Of a stretch of 16,119 nucleotides of DNA, positions 1-6,930 are shown in pieces (the first letter of the stretch is position 1; every line of letters starts with the position of its first letter). Made by a program: the position numbers and the translations under genes. This DNA comes from CAYQAJ01 sp964415245. Its GTDB lineage: Bacteria > Planctomycetota > Planctomycetia > Pirellulales > Pirellulaceae. The DNA is taken from contig CAYQAJ010000105.1 in NCBI GenBank assembly GCA_964415245.1, positions 1 to 16,119 of the forward strand, read 5' to 3'. The notes beneath the pieces were generated by a model, which had not been told where the DNA came from, did no database searches, and saw nothing but the letters and a program-made list of their open reading frames with translations.

Positions 1-60
1 GCTCGTTTGTGCCATCGTAAAGGGACCGAAGCTCAAGTCGACTTCATGAGATAATACAGC

Positions 61-1071
61 ATGAACGCCTCTACCATTCGCTGCAGCAAGTTTCTGTCGG
101 CCGTCATCTGCGGGGCGATTGTGGCGAGCATGTCGCTGTCGGCCGGCGGCGATCCGGTAGCGCGGACCGAAACGACCAGCGTCATCGGCGAGCGGTTCTG
201 GCCTTCCGAATTCGGACCCGACGATCAGCGCGGCGCCGCCAACCGGATCACTCCCGAAAAGATCGTCGCCGCCGCGCGGTTGATCACCGAGGGCCGCACG
301 TACCAGCTCGGGCGGCTGTACGAACACGGCATGCCAATTCCCGGAAAGCGGCACTTCAGCCTCACGATTCCGGGTCTGCCGACTGGCGGCCCTTTGGGCG
401 CGAATCAATCGGTCTGGAACGACGAGCTCTTCAGCGGCGAGATCGGCCAGTTGGGCACGCAGTTCGACGGGTTGGGACACATCGGCATGCGAGTCGATGG
501 CGAAGACCTGTTTTACAACGGCAACAAACTCTCGGAGTTCGGCGACTCGTATGGCTTGAAGAAGCTGGGCGTCGAAAACGCCGGCGTATTTTTCACGCGC
601 GGCGTTTTGCTCGACGTGTGTTCCCTCCGCGGCGCCGACCGATTAGAGGCCGGCTATGTCATCTCGCCCGACGAATTGGAGGCCTGCCTCAAACAGGCGA
701 AGCTGACGATTCAAGAAGGCGACGTAGTATTGATTCGCACCGGCCATGGAAAGCTCTGGATGCAGGACAACGAGGCGTTCGGCGCGGGGGAACCGGGCAT
801 CGGGCTGGCGGCGGCAAAGTACCTCACCGATCGCAAGGTCTCCCTGATCGGCGCCGACAACTGGGCCATCGAGGCGGTTCCTCACGAACGCGACGACCTC
901 AGCTTTCCCGTACACCAATGGGACCTGACCAAAAGCGGCGCTTACCATCTCGAGAATCTCGATCTGGAAGAGCTGGCTGCCCACAAGGTGTACGAGTTCT
1001 GCTTTGTGTTCAGCCCCCTACGGCTCAAAGGCGCAACCGGCTCGCCCGGCAATCCCGTTGCCATCCGATAG
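61..1071 (+). CDS. Secreted cyclase-family (kynurenine formamidase-like) metal hydrolase
   Basis: A 336-residue protein of the cyclase family (PF04199), whose members are metal-dependent amide or lactone hydrolases related to kynurenine formamidase. The family core is visible: GTQFDGLGH at residues 132-140, the stretch LLDVCSLRG, then EGDVVLIRTGHGKLW and GADNWAIEAVPHE. The canonical HxGTHxDxPxH signature is altered: the histidine of GTH is glutamine here, while D136 and H140 are kept. Cyclase-family subgroups with TQ[FW]D exist, so this need not mean loss of activity. Residues 1-28 form a basic-then-hydrophobic signal peptide, so export is likely. The start at 61 is chosen because it gives that signal peptide; the upstream Shine-Dalgarno is weak. 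The substrate is unknown. A 258-base gap separates it from the ThuA-like gene, so shared transcription is uncertain. Confidence 0.85.
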   Translation: MNASTIRCSKFLSAVICGAIVASMSLSAGGDPVARTETTSVIGERFWPSEFGPDDQRGAANRITPEKIVAAARLITEGRTYQLGRLYEHGMPIPGKRHFSLTIPGLPTGGPLGANQSVWNDELFSGEIGQLGTQFDGLGHIGMRVDGEDLFYNGNKLSEFGDSYGLKKLGVENAGVFFTRGVLLDVCSLRGADRLEAGYVISPDELEACLKQAKLTIQEGDVVLIRTGHGKLWMQDNEAFGAGEPGIGLAAAKYLTDRKVSLIGADNWAIEAVPHERDDLSFPVHQWDLTKSGAYHLENLDLEELAAHKVYEFCFVFSPLRLKGATGSPGNPVAIR

Positions 1072-1329
1072 CGGCGATGTCAATTCCCAGGTGCAACACG
1101 CAACCTTGCCGGGCCGCAAGTTGGCGTAGTGTTGCGGAGCCCGCGAATCTCAATCCTGGGACCCACCCTTTGGTATTCCAGGATCGAACCGGATTGCCGT
1201 CGATTGATCCATCCATTCCGGTGGGTTACGATGCGACAAGTGCGACGGTTTGTGCAGCCACGTTTGGTTGCTGAGCACTACCAATTACCGCACACCTTCT
1301 GTTTCACTATTGTTCGCGAGGAGAATGTC

Positions 1330-2067
1330 GTGCAACTCAAATGGCTATGTCTCTCTGCCATCGCGCTGGTTGTCGTCTTCATGGTCGGCGCCTTGAATGC
1401 CGCCGAGAAAAGCAAGGTGCTGATCGTGACCGGCTTCGACGTTGCGTCTCACCAGTGGGAAGAGTCGACCAAGCTGGTGCAGGCTATCCTGAACGAGAGC
1501 GGCAAGTTCGATGTCACCATCAGTCAGAACAAAGAGGACTTTGCTGCCCTCGACGGCTACGACGCCGTCGTGCTGAACTACGGGTTCTGGGATGAGCCCG
1601 ACCCCAGCGACAAAGCCAAAGCGGGCCTGCTCGATTACGTCAACGGCGGAGGCGGCGTCGTGGCGCTACACTTTGCTTGCAGCTCTTTTCAAGACTGGAA
1701 GGAATACGAAGCGCTGCTGGGCCGCGTGTGGAAGAAGGGCGTGGGCGGCCACGGCCCCTACGGCGAGTTCACCGTGAACATTAAGGATGGCGAACATCCC
1801 ATCACGCAAGGCCTGAAAGAATTCAAGACCGAAGACGAGCTTTATTCCAAGCTGAGCGGCGAAGGAGAGATCCAAGTACTGGCAACGGCCTATTCTGACT
1901 GGAGCGATAAGGTCGAGCCGATTGTCTTCGTCAAGTCCCACGGCAAGGGGCGCGTTGTGCAAAACGTGCTGGGCCACGCCTTGGACTCGAAGCGAAACAA
2001 GTCGTACCAGAAGCTGCTCGTCCGCTGCGTGGAATGGGCAGCCACGGGCAAGGTTGCGGCCGAGTAG
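1330..2067 (+). CDS. Secreted ThuA-like domain protein
   Basis: A 245-residue protein of the ThuA-like family (PF06283), which has a class-I glutamine-amidotransferase-like fold and is common in planctomycetes, often linked to sugar metabolism without a settled reaction. The start is a GTG at 1330, preceded by GAGGAG (1318-1323) with a 6-base spacer. It gives a clean signal peptide (residues 1-25, ending LNAAEK). The same frame is open back to 1129, but that stretch looks non-coding. Visible fold landmarks are KVLIVTGFD at the first strand, YDAVVLNYGFW, GGGGVVALHFACSSF at the position of the usual ThuA GGGxxxLH motif, the HPITQGL segment, and VVQNVLGHALDS near the C-terminus. Only the ThuA domain is present, with no fused haem or laminin-type domain. 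Catalytic function is not assignable from sequence alone. Confidence 0.88.
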   Translation: MQLKWLCLSAIALVVVFMVGALNAAEKSKVLIVTGFDVASHQWEESTKLVQAILNESGKFDVTISQNKEDFAALDGYDAVVLNYGFWDEPDPSDKAKAGLLDYVNGGGGVVALHFACSSFQDWKEYEALLGRVWKKGVGGHGPYGEFTVNIKDGEHPITQGLKEFKTEDELYSKLSGEGEIQVLATAYSDWSDKVEPIVFVKSHGKGRVVQNVLGHALDSKRNKSYQKLLVRCVEWAATGKVAAE

Positions 2068-2175
2068 GCGATCCGGCACATGCCATCTACCGCTTGACCG
2101 GCATGTTCGCTGGCGACCGACCTCGCGTTGCGCGGCGCAAATGCGTTGAACAGCAAGGCAGAAAAGGATACCCAT

Positions 2176-3543
2176 ATGGCAATGTCGCATCGCACGAAGT
2201 TGCTCTGGGCCTCCTTCGCGATCGGGGCCGTTTGGGCCGCTTGCGTTTCGTTGAGTGTCGCTCAGGAGCGCCGCGAAGTTGCCGCCGACGACTCACCCAC
2301 CGTCGCGGCGGAAGCCGATCAGGCAGACAACTCTGCCCCTCAACGAGTCGCTGAGATTCCGGCCGATGACTTTGCCCGTCTCCAGGCCGCCGTCAAGCCC
2401 CAGAAAGGCGAAAGCCCGTGGCGCGACGTTCCCTGGCTGACCAACATTACCGAGGCTCGCCGGCGGGCGCTGGCCGAGGACAAACCGCTGGTCATCTTCA
2501 CGGCGGCCGACGGCAGCCCGCTCGCGCGGACGTGAGGGGCCTGCACCTCGAATCGCGCCCGGTGGTTCACCGGGACCCAGGTCGAGCCTGATTTCATCGC
2601 GGAACATTTCATCGCCGTTGCGCTCGATACCTACTTCCGCGGCAACTCCGAGGAGTACGCCTTCTGCGAATCGGTGGGTGCCGGGGGCAACCACCTCGTG
2701 GTGACGACTGCGGCCGGCAGAAAGTTGGGAGCCGATCAACACGATCTGCGCATGCGGCGGCGCGAGCTGGAACCCGTGCTCGACGAGTACCGCCGGTTGT
2801 CCGACGCCGAGCGCAACCCGTCGCTGGTGCTGGGCGAGAATGTCACGCCGCCGAAGCGCCCGGTTCCCGCACCGCCCGAGAATGGCCTGATCGTTCGCGG
2901 CTATTGCACGTATCTCCAGCGCGGGGACGATGGCGACATCGAGCGCGCTAAGCGCTTCTACTACGAGGAGAACCCGGATCGCTGGGCCGCCGAGACGCAG
3001 AGCGACACGCTCTGGCTAACCGAGGCAGAGTGGAAGTCGCTCGTGCCGTCCGATCCGCGCGTCGGCCAGGTGATCGAAGTCGCGCCGGCGATTCGAGAGC
3101 GGTTCTTCACCACGATCGGCATCGATTACATGGAAGGGAGCGTCAACTCGCTGCCGGCGCGCGAGACGGCGATGACGCTGCGGGTCGAGCGCGCTGACGC
3201 GGACGGCATCTCCCTGCGGCTCGATGGCTACAGCCGCCTGGGCAAGGAGTTCGACGGCGCTCCGACGCGCAATCGCGACAGCCGCGGCTCAGAAGTGCGC
3301 GTGCTGGGCTACTTGCACTACGACGCTCGCCGCGGCGCGTTTGATCGCTTCGACCTGGTGGGTGTGGGCCAGGCGTGGGGCAACAAAATGGACTACACCG
3401 TGCGCGAAATCCGCATCCAGGAATACCCGTGGCTGTACGGTATCGCCTGCGAGCTGGTGCCCGGCGAAACGCCGATGGAGCGCATCCCGCCGTACAACCT
3501 TCTGCACTACAACTCCGTCGGCCCCTACTTCGCCGATCGCTGA
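2176..3543 (+). CDS. Candidate selenoprotein: secreted thioredoxin-fold protein with in-frame UGA at a UxxC motif
   Basis: Read through the UGA at 2533-2535, this is a 455-residue protein. The ATG at 2176 has AAAGGA (2163-2168) 7 bases upstream and begins an N-terminal hydrophobic export segment (about residues 8-29). Residues about 82-185 look like a thioredoxin fold: PWLTNITEARRRALAEDKP, then strand LVIFTAADGSP, then T-U120-G-A-C123, then a helix and the strand HFIAVALDTYF. U120 sits at the first cysteine position of a CxxC redox motif. The frame then continues for 335 codons with no other stop, through a C-terminal domain (about 215-455) that I do not recognise. Translation restarting at GTG 2674 is unlikely, since the nearest purine-rich site is 18 bases away. 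A hairpin after the UGA fits a bacterial SECIS element. The alternatives are a nonsense mutation or a base error (TGC to TGA), but the exact placement at the redox cysteine argues for selenocysteine. The selA/B/C/D machinery would lie elsewhere. Confidence 0.75.
2547..2586 (+). promoter_or_regulatory. Putative bacterial SECIS-like hairpin downstream of the in-frame UGA
   Basis: A perfect 7-bp stem, CCCGGTG (2558-2564) with CACCGGG (2568-2574), closes a GTT loop at 2565-2567. A lower stem, CTCGA (2547-2551) with TCGAG (2582-2586), can form across an internal loop. The apical loop starts with G and begins 29 nt after the UGA. Known bacterial SECIS elements lie just downstream of the UGA, inside the coding sequence, with a G at the start of a small apical loop bound by SelB. 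The match is structural. Bacterial SECIS elements vary widely, and hairpins are common in GC-rich DNA, so this is supporting evidence only. Confidence 0.5.
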
Positions 3544-3550
3544 CTCCGGG

Positions 3551-3658
3551 AAAGTCGCCTCTCGCTCCGCGAGAGGGGGCCAATTGGCGATACGGTCTCG
3601 AACTGCAGCGCCTCTCCTGGGCCTAAGAACGCCCTCCCGCGGAGCGAGAGGCGACTTT
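3551..3658. repeat. Long inverted repeat, possible terminator or non-autonomous repeat element
   Basis: The 21-base arm at 3551-3571 is perfectly complementary to 3638-3658, with partial pairing continuing inward and about 66 bases between the arms. The left arm also folds on itself: CCTCTCGC (3558-3565) pairs with GCGAGAGG (3569-3576) around a 3-base loop. The right arm ends in TTTT. It lies just after the stop of the candidate selenoprotein gene, so it could end that transcript. The double-palindrome layout also resembles a REP or MITE-like dispersed element. Confidence 0.7.
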
Positions 3659-3670
3659 TCTGTCGTCGTT

Positions 3671-3684
3671 CCCGCGCAGGCGGG
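3671..3684. repeat. REP-like palindrome
   Basis: CCCGC (3671-3675) pairs with GCGGG (3680-3684) around a 4-base loop, preceded by CGTCGTT and followed by AGATTC. It resembles the widely dispersed bacterial palindrome of the form TTCCCGCGnAGGCGGGAA. It sits 12 bases after the larger inverted repeat. Confidence 0.45.
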
Positions 3685-3807
3685 AGATTCGCGACGGATG
3701 CGGTGCCGCGGTGATTCGTCCTCTGTCGATTGTCGGCTGATGGTCGAAAGCCGATTGCTGACCGCTTTTGGTTGACCCTGGGATTTAGTCGCCGATAAAA
3801 TGCCGGC

Positions 3808-4052
3808 ATGGCTATCGAGCAGTTGCGGCGGATGCACAAAGCGCGGCCTTTTCGGGCGTTCGACATTTTTCTGGCGGATGGGTGTTCCCTTCCCGTGGAA
3901 CACCCGGAGATGCTGGCGATCGCGCCGCCGGGGCGCACACCATGGAAGTAGGATTGGCCGATGGGACGATCGAGATCGTCGATCGGCTGTTGGTGACCAG
4001 TCTGAAACCGCAGCCAAACGGATCCCGCCGTCGTGGCCAACCTCGTCATTAG
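3808..4052 (+). pseudogene. Frameshifted small planctomycete-type protein gene
   Basis: The ATG at 3808 opens a 47-residue frame beginning MAIEQLRRMHKARPFRAF, then LADGCSLPVEHPEMLAIAPPGRT, ending at TAG 3949-3951. The second half of a plausible protein continues in another frame from about 3942: MEVGLADGTIEIVDRLLVTSL, ending at TAG 4050-4052. Joined, they match my recollection of an approximately 80-residue planctomycete protein: a REQ/LxxLHxxxPFxPF start, an LADG..V.HPEFLA middle, and an IVDLLLVTxL end. The frame change near 3940 needs one lost or two gained bases. It is either a decayed gene or an assembly error in a draft sequence. Function is unknown. Confidence 0.6.
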
Positions 4053-4098
4053 CGCATAGTTACAATTCCTACGTGCAGTTCAAAACGGAGGAAAAGTT

Positions 4099-4578
4099 GT
4101 GTCCCAAACGATTGAGCTTCGCGTCAACGGCGCCAATCGGCCGGTGGATGTCGAAGCGGCCGAGAGTCTGCTTAACGTGCTGCGCGACGTGCGCCACCTT
4201 ACCGGGGCCAAGTACGGCTGCGGCGAGGGGCAGTGTGGGGCTTGCACCGTTTTGATCGACGGGCGAGCGACCCGGTCGTGCATCACGTCCGTCGGCGACT
4301 GCCAAGGCAAGTCGATCACTACGATCGAGGGCCTGGAGCAGGACGGCAACCTCCACCCGCTGCAAACCGCTTTCATCGAGTGCGACGCCATGCAGTGCGG
4401 CTACTGCACGCCGGGCATGATTATGTCGGGCGTGGCACTGCTCGAGCGCAATCCCGACCCGACGGCGGAAGATGTCACGAGGTCGCTGGGCGGCAATATC
4501 TGTCGCTGCGGCACGTACGCACGGATCGTGCAGGCCGTTTGCCAGGCGGCCGCGGCTCGGAAGGGAGGTGGGCGATGA
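4099..4578 (+). CDS. Molybdenum hydroxylase small subunit, [2Fe-2S] (isoquinoline 1-oxidoreductase alpha / CoxS type)
   Basis: A 159-residue electron-transfer subunit of the xanthine oxidase family. The N-terminal plant-ferredoxin-type domain carries C41, C46 and C49 (CGEGQCGAC) and C61. The C-terminal helical [2Fe-2S] domain carries C100 and C103 (CGYC) and C135 and C137 (CRC). All eight cluster ligands are therefore present, and the length is normal for the family. The start is GTG 4099, with GGAGG at 4087-4091 and a 7-base spacer. Its stop overlaps the start of the Mo-subunit gene as ATGA, so the two are translationally coupled and should form one complex. The protein passes electrons from the molybdenum site through its two clusters to an acceptor. 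It has no export signal and probably travels out with the Tat-targeted partner. Confidence 0.95.
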   Translation: MSQTIELRVNGANRPVDVEAAESLLNVLRDVRHLTGAKYGCGEGQCGACTVLIDGRATRSCITSVGDCQGKSITTIEGLEQDGNLHPLQTAFIECDAMQCGYCTPGMIMSGVALLERNPDPTAEDVTRSLGGNICRCGTYARIVQAVCQAAAARKGGGR

Positions 4579-6848
4579 CGCGGGGAGAGTTTTCAGTTTT
4601 CGGTTTTCAGTTTTCAGCCGGAGAGGCCCAAGAGGATGAGCGCGCGACAGGCACAGCGAGCGGCGCAGTGGAGGAATCGGATTCGGTGGCGCCCGATCTC
4701 GCGCTTGACGGACTCGACGAGCCGGAGCGCTACGAGCTGCACGAAGCGCCGCGGTATCAGTTCCAGCTCGACCGGCGCGACGTGCTCAAGACAATCGGCG
4801 GCGGCATTGTCGTGTTTCTCGTGCTGCGCGATTCGCCGGCCCAGGCACAGCGCGGCCGTGGACTAGGCGGTCGGGGTAACGTGCCACAGGAATTGGCCGC
4901 ATGGCTGCACGTCGATGAAGAGGGCACGATCGAAGTGTACTGCGGCAAGACGGAGATCGGGCAAAACGTCCGCACTTCGCTCAGTCAGGCGGTGACCGAG
5001 GAGCTCCGCGTGCCGATGGAATCGGTGCGGATGGTGCTCGCGGACACCGATCTCGTTCCCTTCGACGCCGGCACGTTTGGCAGCCGCTCGACGCCCGCCA
5101 TGCTGCCACAAATTCGCCGCGTGGGTGCTGCGGCGCGCGAAATGCTCATCGACCTGGCCGCCGAAGCGCTCGAAGTCGGGCGCAGCACGCTCACGGCCGC
5201 GGACGGCATAGTAAGGCACAGCGCCTCGGGCCGCTCGCTCACCTACGCCGAGCTCGCGCGCGACAAGAAGCTGACCAAAACGGTGGCCGCCAACGTGGCC
5301 CTCACGCCGCCGGCGCAATGGAAAGTCATCGGCAAGCCTGCCCTCAAGGTCAATGCTCGGGACATCGTCACAGGTCGGCATCAGTACTCCTCCGACGTGA
5401 TCCGGCCGGGCATGCTGCACGGCAAGGTGCTGCGTCCGCCATCGATGAATGCGAAGCTGGTGTCGGCCGATGTCGAAAAGGCACGATCGATGGATGGCGT
5501 CAGCGTCGTCCGCGACGGCGAATTTGTCGGCGTCGCCGCGCCGAGTCAGCACGCGGCCGAGCAGGCACTCGACGCCATTGGTGCCGAGTGGACCTCGCCC
5601 CGCGAGTCGTCGGTTGCCACGCTCTACGACGACCTGAAGATCGAGGGAGGCGGCGGACGCGGTGGATTCGGCGGGCGCGGCGGGCAGAACACCGGCTCAA
5701 TCGACGATGGTCTCGCCGCCGCCGACCATAAGCTCTCGGCCACGTATACCATCGCCTACATCGCCCACACACCGCTCGAACCGCGGGCCGCCGTGGCCGA
5801 GTGGAACGACGGCAAGCTCACGGTGTGGACCGGCACGCAGCGACCCTTTGGCGTGCGCGGCGACCTGGCGCAGGCGTTCGGCATCGGGCAGGAGCGAGTC
5901 CGCGTCATCGTGCCCGACACCGGTTCGGGTTACGGCGGCAAGCACACCGGCGAGGCGGCGATCGAAGCCGCGCGGTTGGCCAAGTCGGCTGGCAAGCCAG
6001 TCAAGCTCGTGTGGTCGCGCGAAGAGGAGTTCACCTGGGCCTACTTCCGCCCGGCGGGCGTGATCGAAGTTAGCGCCGGCGTGAAGAGCGACGGCACGAT
6101 CACCGCCTGGGAGTTTCACAACTACAACTCGGGCGGGTCGGCCATCGAGGCGCCGTACCGCGTGGCCAATGTGCGAACCGCCACGCACAATTCGCGCTCC
6201 CCACTGCGGCAGGGTTCGTATCGCGCGCTGGCGTCGACCGCCAACGTGTTCGCCCGCGAGTGCCACATCGACGACCTGGCCCACGCCGCGAACATTGACC
6301 CGCTGGAATTCCGCCTGAAAAACCTGCGCGATGCGGGGGTTCGCGCGGTGGTCGAAGCGGCCGCCAAAAAGTTTGGCTGGGGGGATTCGAAGCCGCCCGC
6401 CGATCATGGCTACGGCATCGCCGGCGGCACCGAAAAAGGGAGTTGCGTGGCCACGTGCGCCGAAGTGGCCATCGACCGGGCCGATGGCACCGTGCGGGTC
6501 GTGCGCCTCGTGACCGCGTTCGAGTGCGGCGCGGTCGTGAACCCGCTGCACTTGGAGAACCAGGTGGAAGGGGCAGTAATGATGGGGCTGGGCGGGGCGC
6601 TGTTCGAGCACATCGAGTACACCGACGGCGTCATTACCAACGCGCGACTTTCCGACTACCGCGTGCCGCGATTCAGCGACCTGCCCAAGCTGGAAACGGT
6701 GCTCCTCGACCGCAAGGATTTGCCTTCGGCCGGCGCGGGCGAAACGCCGATCGTGGCGGTCGCCCCGGCAATCGGCAACGCGATTTTCAACGCGGTGGGC
6801 GTCCGCCTCTGCTCGCTGCCCATGGTGCCGGAAGGGCTGAAGGTCTGA
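4575..6848 (+). CDS. Molybdenum hydroxylase large subunit, Tat-exported (isoquinoline 1-oxidoreductase beta-like)
   Basis: A 757-residue molybdopterin-cofactor-binding subunit of the xanthine oxidase / aldehyde oxidase family, closest to the two-subunit isoquinoline oxidoreductase type that lacks an FAD subunit. Visible are the Tat motif RRDVLK at residues 67-72 followed by a hydrophobic stretch, the AWLHVDEEGTIEVYCGKTEIGQ start of the first Mo domain, GTQRPFGVRGDLAQAFGI, GSGYGGKH, LRQGSYRALAS, and GAGE with E723 at the family's catalytic glutamate position. A glycine-rich insertion (GGGGRGGFGGRGG) lies about one third to halfway along. The ATG at 4575 has GGGAGG (4563-4568) with a 6-base spacer. 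GTG 4686 with GGAGGA (4670-4675) is a possible later start, which would remove a leader containing translated heptamer repeats. The substrate is unknown, and no XdhC-like maturation gene lies nearby. Confidence 0.93.
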   Translation: MTRGEFSVFGFQFSAGEAQEDERATGTASGAVEESDSVAPDLALDGLDEPERYELHEAPRYQFQLDRRDVLKTIGGGIVVFLVLRDSPAQAQRGRGLGGRGNVPQELAAWLHVDEEGTIEVYCGKTEIGQNVRTSLSQAVTEELRVPMESVRMVLADTDLVPFDAGTFGSRSTPAMLPQIRRVGAAAREMLIDLAAEALEVGRSTLTAADGIVRHSASGRSLTYAELARDKKLTKTVAANVALTPPAQWKVIGKPALKVNARDIVTGRHQYSSDVIRPGMLHGKVLRPPSMNAKLVSADVEKARSMDGVSVVRDGEFVGVAAPSQHAAEQALDAIGAEWTSPRESSVATLYDDLKIEGGGGRGGFGGRGGQNTGSIDDGLAAADHKLSATYTIAYIAHTPLEPRAAVAEWNDGKLTVWTGTQRPFGVRGDLAQAFGIGQERVRVIVPDTGSGYGGKHTGEAAIEAARLAKSAGKPVKLVWSREEEFTWAYFRPAGVIEVSAGVKSDGTITAWEFHNYNSGGSAIEAPYRVANVRTATHNSRSPLRQGSYRALASTANVFARECHIDDLAHAANIDPLEFRLKNLRDAGVRAVVEAAAKKFGWGDSKPPADHGYGIAGGTEKGSCVATCAEVAIDRADGTVRVVRLVTAFECGAVVNPLHLENQVEGAVMMGLGGALFEHIEYTDGVITNARLSDYRVPRFSDLPKLETVLLDRKDLPSAGAGETPIVAVAPAIGNAIFNAVGVRLCSLPMVPEGLKV
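4590..4617 (+). repeat. Four tandem TTTTCRG heptamers inside a coding sequence
   Basis: Four 7-base units (TTTTCAG, TTTTCGG, TTTTCAG, TTTTCAG) run without a gap. In the Mo-subunit frame they encode the F/S/V/F/G/F/Q/F/S stretch at residues 6-14. The same heptamer family lies between genes at 6857, 9937 and 15198. Confidence 0.85.
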
Positions 6849-6856
6849 ATCGTCCG

Positions 6857-6877
6857 TTGTCAGTTGTCCGTGGTCAG
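6857..6877 (+). repeat. Degenerate heptamer array (TTGTCAG type)
   Basis: Three contiguous 7-base units (TTGTCAG, TTGTCCG, TGGTCAG) start 9 bases after the stop of the Mo-subunit gene. They lie in the short gap between convergent genes and are variants of the TTTTCAG family. A fourth partial unit, TCGTCCG, precedes them in register. Confidence 0.65.
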
Positions 6878-6930
6878 TTGCGTCAAGCCCTTCTGTCGGA
6901 CCCGGCCGCCGGCCAGAGATCGAAAGGCGG

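Noticed and set aside
42..60. Promoter -10 element GATAAT just before the first gene
   Set aside because: Too close to the start codon without implying a leaderless transcript, and no convincing -35 partner is seen in the short upstream sequence.
1089..1118. Terminator hairpin between the cyclase and ThuA-like genes
   Set aside because: A short stem (CTTGC with GCAAG) exists but has a bulge and no following T-run.
1129..1329. N-terminal extension of the ThuA-like protein
   Set aside because: The extra 67 residues look like translated non-coding DNA. GTG 1330 has a strong Shine-Dalgarno and starts a signal peptide.
2674..3543. A separate gene starting at GTG 2674
   Set aside because: The frame is continuous with the upstream thioredoxin half across one UGA, and the intervening 46 codons (2536-2673) are open and protein-like. 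No well-spaced Shine-Dalgarno precedes 2674.
4233..4574. Upstream extension of the Mo-subunit frame
   Set aside because: It overlaps the 2Fe-2S subunit gene in another frame and reads as arginine-rich noise. The ATG at 4575 has a good Shine-Dalgarno.
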